Shown piece by piece: positions 11,116 to 18,187 of a DNA stretch of 39,419 bases (position 1 is its first letter; every line of letters begins with the position of its first letter). The notes beneath the pieces are model-generated. The model was not told the origin of the DNA and searched no databases. It saw nothing but the letters and a program-made list of their open reading frames with translations. Location of the stretch: contig NZ_JAGETY010000023.1 of the NCBI RefSeq assembly GCF_017571525.1, forward strand, positions 1 through 39,419, given 5' to 3'. A program made the translations under genes and the position numbers. The stretch is from Hymenobacter sp. BT559 (GTDB lineage Bacteria > Bacteroidota > Bacteroidia > Cytophagales > Hymenobacteraceae).

Positions 11116-11802
11116 ATGACCACACCCACCAAGCTCTGGTACCTGGAAAACCTGCAGGTGCTGCACACGCTTACCCGCGCCGACGTGGAGCACCTGCACG
11201 GCCGCTTGCTCATGCAGACCTTCGCCAAGGGCGAGGCCATCTACTTTGACGGCGACCGGTCCGACAGCTTGTTTATCCTAAAAACGGGCCAGGTGAAAAT
11301 CACCCACCGCTCGGCCGCGGGGCAGGAGGTAATACTCGCCCGGCTCGGCCCGGGCGACTTGTTCGGCGAATTGACGCTCAGCGAGTCCGGGCAGCGCTAC
11401 GAGGAGGCCGTGGCGCTGGACGAGACGCTGGTATGCCGGGTGGAAGTTTCTGATTTCAACGGCCTGCTGGCGGCCAACCACGAGTTTAGCCTGGAAGTCA
11501 ATAAGCTGGTGAGGCAGCGCCTGAAAAAGGTGCAGAGCCGACTTTCGGACCTAGTCTTTAAAAGCGCGGAGCAGCGCGTGCGTGACCCGCTGCGGGAACT
11601 GGCCCAGGTGCACGGCAAGCGAGTAGCCAACGACCCCAACCAGGTAGTCAGCTGCGCCTCACCCACTACGACCTGGCGCGCCTGGCCGCCACCAGCCACC
11701 AGCCACCAGACCGTTACGACCTTGCTCAATAGCCTGGAGCGGGAAGGCCTGCTGCTTCACAACCGCCGCCACCTGTTCATCAAGCGCCTGAACCAACTTT
11801 AA
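11116..11802 (+). CDS. Crp/Fnr-family regulator with a scrambled HTH segment
   Basis: A 228-aa transcription regulator. Residues about 15-135 form a cyclic-nucleotide-binding-type beta-roll ('GEAIYFDGDRSDSLFILKTG', 'GQEVILARLGPGDLFGELTL'), followed by a dimer helix ('EVNKLVRQRLKKVQSRLSDL') and the C-terminal winged helix. The recognition part 'TSHQTVTTLLNSLEREGLL' is intact. Residues about 179-198 read 'CASPTTTWRAWPPPATS', unlike any HTH; the +1 frame over the same bases gives 'LRLTHYDLARLAATSHQ', the expected first HTH helix. A one-base loss near 11652 and an extra 7-bp unit at 11689-11709 (three copies of CCACCAG, two expected) restore the frame. The protein is open but probably poor at DNA binding. 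There are no Cys ligands for an Fe-S cluster. Confidence 0.85.
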   Translation: MTTPTKLWYLENLQVLHTLTRADVEHLHGRLLMQTFAKGEAIYFDGDRSDSLFILKTGQVKITHRSAAGQEVILARLGPGDLFGELTLSESGQRYEEAVALDETLVCRVEVSDFNGLLAANHEFSLEVNKLVRQRLKKVQSRLSDLVFKSAEQRVRDPLRELAQVHGKRVANDPNQVVSCASPTTTWRAWPPPATSHQTVTTLLNSLEREGLLLHNRRHLFIKRLNQL

Positions 11803-11881
11803 GTCGGACGGGGAATCGGGTGGGCATGCCCGGCTCAGCGTACCCTTACCAGGACTCCCAGAATTTCCTAACTGCTTCGCC

Positions 11882-12778
11882 GTGATACTCGAAAGGAACA
11901 CCTTCTCCTACAAGGATACAGTCATCATTGAAAAGGTGCTCATCCGCGCCCCTTACAAGCACGAAGCCATTTTTCACAACGAAGGCTGTTTTATCCAGAT
12001 TCGGGGAGGCCGCACCCAGCTGCTGTCAGTTGAAGACAACCTGCTGCTGGAACACCAGGAAGCCGTGCTGATGAAATGCGGCACCTATTTTCTGGATTTC
12101 ATGCAGCAAATAGCCGGCACGACCGTGGAGGTACTGGCCATTCACTTATACCCCGCTATTCTGAAGCAGGTATACACCGCCGAACTGCCCGCCCTGATTG
12201 AGCGGCGGACCTACGCGGGCAAAAGCAGTGTCATTGCCAACGAAACCATTATTTCCCGGTATATCGAGTCCTTGGAGTTCTATTTCGAGAACCCCACGCT
12301 GGTTAACGACGCCTTGCTGGAATTAAAGATAAAAGAGCTGGTTTTGCTGCTGATTCAGACCAAAAACGCCGCGTCCATTCTATCCCTGGTCACCGACCTG
12401 TATTCTACCCGCAACATCAACATCAAGAGCATCATTGACCTGCACAAGCATTCCAACCTGAGCATCGAGGAGCTGGCGGCCTTGTGCAGCCTGAGCTCGT
12501 CCGCTTTCAAACGGGCCTTCAAAAAGTTATATAACGACAATCCCACCAACTACTTCATCCAGGAAAAGCTGAAAAAGGCCAAAGAGCTGCTCTCGCTCTC
12601 CGACTTATCCATTGGGGAAGTTGCGTACCAGGCCGGGTTCAATGACCCCTTGTATTTCACCCGACTGTTTAAGAAAAAAGAAGGCCTGCCGCCCAGCGCC
12701 TACCGCGCCCAGTACGCCCGGCCCGTGGCCGAAGGCAGTGGCGCCCGGGCCAGCCCACCCGCCCCCGAGCCGACTTAG
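11882..12778 (+). CDS. AraC-family transcription regulator
   Basis: A 298-aa regulator. The N-terminal about 180 residues form a cupin-like sensor domain ('HEAIFHNEGCFIQIRGGRTQ', 'LDFMQQIAGTTVEVLAIHLY'). Residues about 190-280 are the double HTH: 'NLSIEELAALCSLSSSAFKR' then 'LSIGEVAYQAGFNDPLYFTR', ending 'FKKKEGLPPSAYRAQY'. The last about 20 residues are a low-complexity Pro/Ala tail. It starts at a GTG. Its first two thirds are visibly more AT-rich than its neighbours, possibly from transfer. It lies directly upstream of the AhpD-like gene, whose promoter carries two TGTCCAT repeats 21 bp apart, the geometry of AraC-type sites, so it is the likely activator of that gene. Confidence 0.9.
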   Translation: MILERNTFSYKDTVIIEKVLIRAPYKHEAIFHNEGCFIQIRGGRTQLLSVEDNLLLEHQEAVLMKCGTYFLDFMQQIAGTTVEVLAIHLYPAILKQVYTAELPALIERRTYAGKSSVIANETIISRYIESLEFYFENPTLVNDALLELKIKELVLLLIQTKNAASILSLVTDLYSTRNINIKSIIDLHKHSNLSIEELAALCSLSSSAFKRAFKKLYNDNPTNYFIQEKLKKAKELLSLSDLSIGEVAYQAGFNDPLYFTRLFKKKEGLPPSAYRAQYARPVAEGSGARASPPAPEPT

Positions 12779-12819
12779 CGGGCCGGGCTCCGCCCCGGCA
12801 CCCCGAGCCGTGACCCGAA

Positions 12820-12876
12820 TGTCCATACCATAGAACGCATTGTCCATTGGGCCGTTTTGGGCGGCCAGTACCTTTG
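12820..12876 (+). promoter_or_regulatory. AhpD-like gene promoter with AraC-type direct repeats
   Basis: TACCTTTG (12869-12876) is a perfect -7 box and TTG (12847-12849) a -33 element at 19-nt spacing. TGTCCAT occurs at 12820-12826 and 12841-12847, start to start 21 bp (two helical turns), the second copy touching the -33 element. This matches how AraC-family activators bind. Transcription should begin near 12883, which fixes the ATG at 12945 as the start of the next gene. Confidence 0.65.
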
Positions 12877-12889
12877 TGTTAAGCAAGCG

Positions 12890-12918
12890 GCAGCAAAAAG
12901 CCCCTGGCTTTTTGCTGC
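12890..12918 (+). promoter_or_regulatory. Perfect 13-bp hairpin in the 5' leader
   Basis: GCAGCAAAAAGCC (12890-12902) and GGCTTTTTGCTGC (12906-12918) pair perfectly around a 3-nt loop. It lies between the -7 box and the ATG at 12945, so it will be in the mRNA leader and might affect stability, translation or attenuation. No T-tract follows. Confidence 0.6.
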
Positions 12919-12944
12919 TCTTGGGTACCCGTAAAGCAAAAACT

Positions 12945-13502
12945 ATGAGCACGTTTCCCATTCACACCCTCGAGACTGCCCCCACCGCCAGCAAGCCGTT
13001 TCTGGAAAATTCCCTGAAGTCCTTCGGCATGATTCCCGGCCTTCACGGCGCGCTGGCCGAAGCTCCGGGCGTGCTCGAAGCCTACCAGCTGCTGCACAAG
13101 CTGTTCACCGAATCGTCCTTCAATAACGACGAGCAGACGGTGGTTTGGCAGACCATCAACGTAGAGCACGCCTGCCATTACTGTGTGCCGGCCCACACCG
13201 GCATTGCGCACATGATGAAGGTGGACCCGGCCATTACCGAAGCCTTGCGCAACCAAACGGCGCTGCCCACCGAGAAGCTCCAGGTGTTGCACGACTTTAC
13301 GCTATCCCTTGTCCGGAACCGGGGCCAGGTGAGCGAGCAGGAGCTGGAAGCTTTTTTCGCTGCCGGCTACTCCAAGCGCCAGGTGTTGGAAATAATCCTG
13401 GGCCTTTCCCAGAAGGTCATCAGCAACTACACCAACCACATTGCGGCCACCCCGGTGGATGATGCCTTTAAAAAGTTTGCCTGGCAGTCGGCAGCCGTAT
13501 AG
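12945..13502 (+). CDS. Carboxymuconolactone decarboxylase/AhpD-like protein
   Basis: A 185-aa all-helical AhpD-fold protein. The active-site motif is 'VEHACHYCVPAHTGIAHMM' (CxxC followed by His), as in alkylhydroperoxidase AhpD and CMD-family proteins that use the disulfide for peroxide reduction. The N-terminus 'MSTFPIHTLETAPTASKPFL' and the 'FGMIPGLHGALAEAPGVLEA' stretch are typical of the uncharacterised CMD group. An upstream ATG at 12840 lies before the predicted transcription start, so 12945 is preferred. It follows an AraC regulator gene and is ended by a strong hairpin. The likely role is peroxide or electrophile detoxification in the cytoplasm, or a related decarboxylase activity. 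Confidence 0.88.
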   Translation: MSTFPIHTLETAPTASKPFLENSLKSFGMIPGLHGALAEAPGVLEAYQLLHKLFTESSFNNDEQTVVWQTINVEHACHYCVPAHTGIAHMMKVDPAITEALRNQTALPTEKLQVLHDFTLSLVRNRGQVSEQELEAFFAAGYSKRQVLEIILGLSQKVISNYTNHIAATPVDDAFKKFAWQSAAV

Positions 13503-13521
13503 CGCGGCCCTCGCAGCCCGT

Positions 13522-13578
13522 CCAACAGCAAGACCGGTCAGGCAGCGTAATGCGCTGCCTGACCGGTCTTGCTGTTGG
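13522..13578. terminator. Perfect 26-bp hairpin after the AhpD-like gene
   Basis: The arms 13522-13547 and 13553-13578 are exact reverse complements with a 5-nt loop (TAATG). It begins 20 nt after the stop codon, so it probably ends the transcript, although no T-tract follows. Its length exceeds a usual intrinsic terminator, and it could instead be a palindromic repeat element. Confidence 0.7.
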
Positions 13579-13695
13579 GTATAAACTGGTTCGCTGCGGG
13601 CCGCCAACCACGCGTTCAGGTCCGAAGTCAATATCCAGGCCGACCGGCGCCGGAAAATGGGGCCGTAATCGCCTGGCCTCCCGCTTGTGGACAAA

Positions 13696-13850
13696 TCAGG
13701 CGCGCTTGCCCGGTGACCAGCCTCGCGGGGCCAGCTGCTGCTCGCCCAGGACCACGGCGCCCGGCTCCAGGGTGGTACCCATGGAGTCGTTCCAGCGGTT
13801 CAGAAACCCGAACGTGAGCACCAGCATAGCCTTGTGCGTTTGGCCCTGCA
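13696..13850 (-). pseudogene. C-terminal fragment resembling a CMD/AhpD-family protein
   Basis: A minus-strand frame ends 'TFGFLNRWNDSMGTTLEPG', then 'QLAPRGWSPGKRA' and stop. This resembles the C-terminus of some carboxymuconolactone decarboxylase-family proteins that end near 'GW.PGKH'. The frame is blocked upstream by a TAG at about 13852, where the plus-strand flavodoxin-like pseudogene begins, so only the end survives. The assignment is from memory and weak. Confidence 0.35.
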
Positions 13851-14662
13851 ACTGCTACGAGAAAGACAGCAAAGCTGAGCCCGACCTGATGTGAGACCTC
13901 GACCAGTACGCCCGCCTCGACACGGCCGACGCCTGGGCCATCATCGGGCCTCACAACTGGTACGGCCCCAGCAGCAGCCTCAAGCAGCTGTTTGACCGGC
14001 TCGGGTGCATGAACGGCGGGAACCCCCAGGAGGCGCTCATCGACCACAAAAACCCCGAAAAAGCCATGGCCCTGGAGCACACCCCCGAGTGGGAGCAGCT
14101 CAGCCAAAATCACCTGGAGGGCCGCACCGCCGCCTTTTTCTGCTACGGCGACGAGGGCGGCGACGAGCTCGATGCCTACGGCCGCCCCAAGCTGCTGCGC
14201 CACAAGGAGTACTTCGACCCGGCGCAGGAGCCGTTTGAAGACCAGCGCCAGGCCTATGCCCCCTTGGTGTGGCAGTGCCGCTACTCCGGCATCGAGGTGC
14301 CGGATGCACTGTGGCGCTACCAGGTATTCGGCGAAGGGAAAAAGTACGCCGACGACCAGGCCGAAGACATGGTGAAGAATACCGACGCCAAGGCCCACTT
14401 CGACGACTGGGCCGAGGCCTTCTCCGGCTTTGTGTGACAGAAGGGCCAGGTGCCGCCCGGCCCGCACCGCGCCTGGGGCTACGAGGCGCCGGCCCACACC
14501 TGGGACAGCCTCAAGCTGGGCTAGCACGACGCCCGCATGCGCCTGGGAGTGCCGCCCGCTGATTCCTCGCCCGCCGAGCAGCAAAAGCAGCACCTCAACC
14601 GCGACGCGACCCTGCGCCCCGGCCAGTCGGAAGCCCAGCAGCAGTACCCTTCCAAATCTTAA
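13847..14662 (+). pseudogene. Flavodoxin/NADPH-dependent FMN-reductase-family gene with three stops
   Basis: Frame 2 reads almost continuously through 'CNCYEKDSKAEPDLM', 'DTADAWAIIGPHNWYGPSSS', 'LKQLFDRLGCMNGGNP', 'NHLEGRTAAFFCYGDEGGDE', 'HKEYFDPAQEPFEDQRQAYA' and 'LVWQCRYSGIEVPDALWRY' to a natural end at 14660-14662. This fits the flavodoxin/NADPH-dependent FMN reductase family (flavin-binding 'GPHNWYGPSSSLKQLFDR'). Three in-frame stops interrupt it: TGA at 13892, TGA at 14435 and TAG at 14522. Context suggests at least the first and third replaced Trp codons. The 5' third, including the first FMN loop, is missing at the junction with the CMD fragment. Confidence 0.78.
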
Positions 14663-14673
14663 CCCCTTATCTA

Positions 14674-14872
14674 ATGAGCGATTCCGCAGCAGACCAGTTT
14701 ATTGCCCGCCACGAGGCCTCCGGCCGCTATGTCGACGTGGACGGCGGCCGCACCTTCGCCCTCGACTACGGGCAGGGCGAAGCCGTGCTGTGCATTCACG
14801 GCGTGCCCACCTCGTCTTACCTCTTCCGCAAAATGCTGCGCAGCCTCGAAAGCCAGGGCCTGCGCGTTATCG
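14674..14872 (+). pseudogene. 5' fragment of an alpha/beta hydrolase (haloalkane dehalogenase-like)
   Basis: The first about 66 codons are the N-terminus of an alpha/beta hydrolase: 'RYVDVDGGRTFALDYGQGEA', then 'VLCIHGVPTSSYLFRKML' with the HG-P oxyanion-loop motif, and 'LESQGLRVI', where family members continue 'APDLPG'. Instead the sequence runs into an IS3 remnant read in the wrong sense. The nucleophile, acid and His are all lost. The gene starts 11 nt after the flavodoxin-like pseudogene, suggesting a former operon. Confidence 0.78.
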
Positions 14873-15507
14873 AGGCACTCGCCGCGCCGACTCTGCGAGC
14901 GCAGGCACCCGTGCTGGTGGGAGCAGTGCCCGGTAAGCGCTGCCACACTGCCCGCCCTGGTCGGAGTGCACGAGCAGGCCAGGAGCGGGCTGCCGGGCCA
15001 GCAGGGCGCGACGTAAGGCGCGGGTTAGTAAGTCTTCGGGCATGAGCCTACGACCTGGCGGGAGTAGGCATCCTGGAAGGCGCATCAGTAAGCCCACTGC
15101 CCCGAGGCCAGCGGTAAGTACGTTATATCACTGACTCATACTTGGTTGGACTTAGTCGGTTTGGGTTGGTCAAGCAAGCGGTTTGGCGCGCAGCGTAGCC
15201 CGTGGGTCGAGTCGGTGGTGCGCGGGGTGAAGGCGCGCGGTTGCACAGACCGCAGCCCTCGACGGCGCAGCTCGGTGCGTAAGCGTTATCGACCAACGCG
15301 ATAGCCCAGGGCGTGCAGCTCGGCCCGTAGCCGACGCGTGTCATAGCGCTGCTTATGAGTGGTAAAAGCGTGTATCATCGCTGTTTGCCACCCTGCCGTT
15401 ACGGCCTGCGGCTGGCTCGCCGCCCACGCCCCCCACGCATAGTAGCGCGCGGGTGACACGCCCAGCACCCGGCAAGGAGCCGCACGGGGTAAGTAAGACG
15501 CTGCTGG
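14873..15507 (-). pseudogene. IS3-family OrfB remnant (copy 2)
   Basis: Fragments of the DDE transposase in several frames match the intact protein at 28628-29530: 'RALLARQPAPGLLVHSDQGG' (second catalytic Asp), 'HKQRYDTRRLRAELHALGYR' and 'YYAWGAWAASQPQ'. Frameshifts, stops and loss of the C-terminal part with the catalytic Glu make it non-functional. Confidence 0.8.
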
Positions 15508-15808
15508 TCAATAAACTGGTAGCAGCTCACGAGGTCGGCGGGGTGCTGAAGATGGCGATGGCTTTTTTAAAATTTCCAGCTCCTGCGCCATGCGCTTGTT
15601 GGCCGCGCGCAGCTGACGCACTTCGGCCGCTTCACTCGGATTAGCGGGTAGAGCGGGCAGCGCTTCCAGCTGCCACTTATAGAGCAGCTTGGGATTGAGA
15701 TGCAAGGCGCGGGCGGCGGCTTGGGTCGACCGGCTTTCGCTGGCCATGCGCAGGGCTTCGGCTTTGAAGGCCGCATCGTAATTTACGGCGTTTCTCAGGC
15801 TGTTCCAT
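15508..15808 (-). pseudogene. IS3-family OrfA remnant (copy 2)
   Basis: It would start at ATG 15808 ('MEQPEKRRK'), but an extra T shortly after shifts the frame before 'ASESRSTQAAARALHLNPKL'. The zipper region 'EVRQLRAANKRMAQELEILK' remains. The A-run of the programmed frameshift site has six A (15563-15568) against seven in the intact copy. Confidence 0.8.
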
Positions 15809-15858
15809 CGAGAAGAAAAGTACTGCCCAACTCTGTCTCGCTCAGCTAGACCACCTCA

Positions 15859-16194
15859 TTTTCAGCCACGACTACCGCGGGGTCGGCTACGGTGGTACGC
15901 GGGCATTGCGGACGCGTACTCAGCGCCTGCAAGCCGCGGCGACGCAGCCAGCTGCGCAGGGCGTAGCGCCCGACGGCATGTCTTTCGGCCTGCAATTCTG
16001 CTCGCAAGCGGCGGGAGGCGTCGCGCTGGGCATAGCGCGAAAAAGCAGCATCGGGAGCAGGCTCCCACCAGGGCGCTGGGCGCGCAGCACGGCTCCGCCA
16101 CTGATAATAGCCGGCCGCGCTGAAGTAGCACGCGGCAGAGCACCCACACCGGCTCAATGGTCGCCACCTGCTCGATAAACTGGTAACGTCTCAT
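15859..16194 (-). pseudogene. OrfB 5' fragment of the second IS3 remnant
   Basis: It starts with ATG at 16194 overlapping the orfA stop (ATGA). 'RRYQFIEQVATIEPVWVLCR' is followed by a frameshift and then 'YYQWRSRAARPAPWWEPAPD', 'RRLRAELQAERHAVGRYALR' and 'LQALSTRPQCPRTTVADP', where IS copy 2 cuts it. The DDE core is absent. Confidence 0.75.
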
Positions 16195-16488
16195 GAGGGA
16201 GGCGGCTGCGCAAAGATGGTCACGACTTTTTTGAAAATATCACGCTCCTGCTCCACGCGTTTGAGCTCGGCGCGCAGACGTTTAATCTCGTCGCATTCCG
16301 CACTGCTCGGCCTCGGCTAACGCTTGGAGCTGCCAGCGGCCAAGCAAGGCAGGCGAGAGGCCCTGGGCGCGGGCCCCATCGGTTTGCCGGGCTCCAGCGG
16401 CCACTTGGCGCACGCACTCAGCTTTAAAAGCTGGCGTGTATTTCTTGCGGGTCAGCGGCGAGCCGCTCCGAAGGGTTTTGTCGGGCAT
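16191..16488 (-). pseudogene. OrfA of the second IS3 remnant, frameshifted
   Basis: The ATG at 16488 gives 'MPDKTLRSGSPLTRKKYTPA' and the HTH region 'GLSPALLGRWQLQALAEAEQ'. A one-base shift near 16300 is needed to reach 'DEIKRLRAELKRVEQERDIF' and 'KKVVTIFAQPPPS', the normal zipper and end. It therefore encodes only a truncated protein. Confidence 0.75.
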
Positions 16489-16539
16489 GAGCAGTGGAAG
16501 GTAAGACTTCACACTGTCTGTTTTTACTCGACCACCTCA

Positions 16540-16851
16540 ACAGCTGAATACGGCTGTACCCCAGAAGGGAGAGACATATTCCATTTGCGGCAATCTACTG
16601 AGCAAGCCTTGGCCGTAAGTGCGTATAGCTGATCCTGTTTGGTAAGCTGCTTAGGGCTAGCAGCTAGGGCTGGCCGAATGGCACTATTAATTAAGCGGTG
16701 CGAAGCAAGCATTGCGTTGATAAAACCCTACCTTAGGGCCGCCGCTTAGCCTACCGATGCAGGGCTGAAACGCAGGTAGCTACGTAAGGGCCACAGAGGC
16801 AAAGACTGTTGAAATATCACTTGAAAGCAAGTATCTAACGCTCTTTTTTCT
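16540..16851. other. Gene-free spacer
   Basis: This 312-bp stretch between the IS remnant and the TPR gene holds no credible ORF. It should contain the TPR-gene promoter, but no clear TAnnTTTG box is seen. Confidence 0.5.
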
Positions 16852-18183
16852 ATGCATAAGAAACTTTACGCCAGCTTGTTAATTGCTTTTGGCCTAGCCA
16901 TGGCCGCCATTATTTTCTTCAAGCGCCAGGGGGCGCCCGCCCTGCCCGAGCCAAAAAATCGCATCGGCCAGCTGGCCCTGGGTGGTGAGTGGGCGAATAC
17001 CAAAGCCGCCATGGGAGGCCTGCTGGCCAAGTTGCGCGCCGACCCCACCGACCAGAAAAGCCGTCTGCTGCTGGCCGAAGCCTACATGCAGGAGGGCCGC
17101 ATCACCGGCAACCACCCCTACTACGATGCCGCCGCCATGCAGCTGCTGCAAGAGGTGCTGAAAGCCAATCCCGAAAGCTTCGAAGCGCTGTGCTGCCAGG
17201 CCTCCCTGAGCCTCACGCAGCACCACTTTTCGCAGGGGCTAGCGCTGGCCGAGCAGGCCCAAGCCATTAACCCGAATAGCGGCTATGTATATGGCTTACT
17301 GACCGATGCCAACGTGGAACTGGGCCACTACGACCAGGCCGTGAAGATGGCCGACAAGATGAATCAGGTGCGTCCTGACCTCACGGCCTACGCCCGCGTG
17401 AGCTACCTGCGCGAGATTCACGGCGACGTGCCGGGTGCCATTCAGGCGATGGACATGGCCGTGAAAGCAGGCTTTGCGGGCCTCGAACAAACCGAGTGGA
17501 GCCGCGTGGCCCTGGGCCACCTCTATGAAGTGAGCGGCCACCTCGACCAGGCCCAGGGCTACTACCAGCAGGCGCTGGCCTTGCGCCCCAACTACGCCTA
17601 CGCCCTGGCCGGCCTGGCTCGCGTGGCCGCTGCTCACCAGGATTATGCTACCGCCATTGCTGACCTGAACCTAGCCCGCGCCACCGTAAAAGACTATGCC
17701 TTCACCGACGAATTGGTGGACGTGTATCGCCTGAATAAGCAGCCCGCCGAGGCCGCCAAAATGGCTCAGGAATCGGTAGCCATGCTAGCCGAGGCCGCCC
17801 AGCAAGCCAATGATAATGAAGAGCTGGGCCACTACACCGATCGCGAGCTGGCCTACGCCTACCTCAAAACCGGCGACCTGGATAAAGCCCTGGAGCACGC
17901 CAAAATCGAGTACGCCCGCCGTCCCGATAACATCGACGTCAACGAAACCCTGGCCTGGGTGTACTACAAGCGCGGCGAGTATGCCGAGGCGCAGAAATAC
18001 ATGCAGGTGGCCCGCCGTACCAACTCCCAAAACCCGGTGCTGCTGTGCCGCGCTGGCCTTATCCTCAGCAAAACCGGCCAGGCGGCCGAGGGCCGCGCCC
18101 TTATCGAGAAGGCCGTGAAAGTGGCGCCTTACCTCAACCCCGAGGTAACGGCTGAGGGCGAAAACCTGCTAGCGGCTCGGTAA
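16852..18183 (+). CDS. Membrane-anchored or exported TPR-repeat protein
   Basis: A 443-aa protein with an N-terminal hydrophobic segment (residues about 4-23, 'LYASLLIAFGLAMAAIIFF') acting as uncleaved anchor or signal. Most of the rest is tetratricopeptide repeats, e.g. 'GYVYGLLTDANVELGHYDQA', 'GHLYEVSGHLDQAQGYYQQA', 'AYAYLKTGDLDKALEHAKIE' and 'AWVYYKRGEYAEAQKYMQVA'. About nine to eleven repeats can be counted. TPR arrays scaffold protein interactions; here it probably serves the envelope proteins encoded downstream. It ends 4 nt before the HupE gene, indicating translational coupling and an operon. Tandem TPR plus HupE genes seem to recur in Bacteroidota, but that is remembered, not checked. 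Confidence 0.88.
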   Translation: MHKKLYASLLIAFGLAMAAIIFFKRQGAPALPEPKNRIGQLALGGEWANTKAAMGGLLAKLRADPTDQKSRLLLAEAYMQEGRITGNHPYYDAAAMQLLQEVLKANPESFEALCCQASLSLTQHHFSQGLALAEQAQAINPNSGYVYGLLTDANVELGHYDQAVKMADKMNQVRPDLTAYARVSYLREIHGDVPGAIQAMDMAVKAGFAGLEQTEWSRVALGHLYEVSGHLDQAQGYYQQALALRPNYAYALAGLARVAAAHQDYATAIADLNLARATVKDYAFTDELVDVYRLNKQPAEAAKMAQESVAMLAEAAQQANDNEELGHYTDRELAYAYLKTGDLDKALEHAKIEYARRPDNIDVNETLAWVYYKRGEYAEAQKYMQVARRTNSQNPVLLCRAGLILSKTGQAAEGRALIEKAVKVAPYLNPEVTAEGENLLAAR

Positions 18184-18187
18184 TAAA

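Larger units (their letters stand above)
14858..15858 (-). mobile_element. IS3-family remnant (copy 2), same IS as 28615-29858
   Basis: The sequence closely follows the intact IS from 28836 to 29858, including the terminal repeat that ends CTAGACCACCTCA at 15858. About 221 bp at the orfB-3' end are missing; the junction with the hydrolase fragment lies in a 15-bp shared stretch (GCCTGCGCGTT-A/G-TCG). Its right terminus abuts a different IS remnant at 15859, so this copy had inserted into that element. Confidence 0.88.
15859..16539 (-). mobile_element. Second IS3-type remnant, interrupted by copy 2
   Basis: OrfA plus the start of OrfB of a distinct IS3-family element. The outer end at 16539 reads inward TGAGGTGGTCGAGTAAAAAC, sharing the TGAGGTGGTC terminus of the other elements. 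The inner side is cut at 15858/15859 by IS copy 2. Its other end is not present in the window. Confidence 0.8.

Noticed and set aside
13580..13687. Minus-strand 'SAWILTSDLNAWLAARSE', faintly like the end of an excisionase-type HTH protein
   Set aside because: It would start at TTG, has no upstream HTH and crosses the 26-bp hairpin; similarity too slight to annotate.
14867..15776. Several short ORFs on both strands
   Set aside because: They are broken pieces of an IS3 transposase and are covered by the IS-remnant entries.
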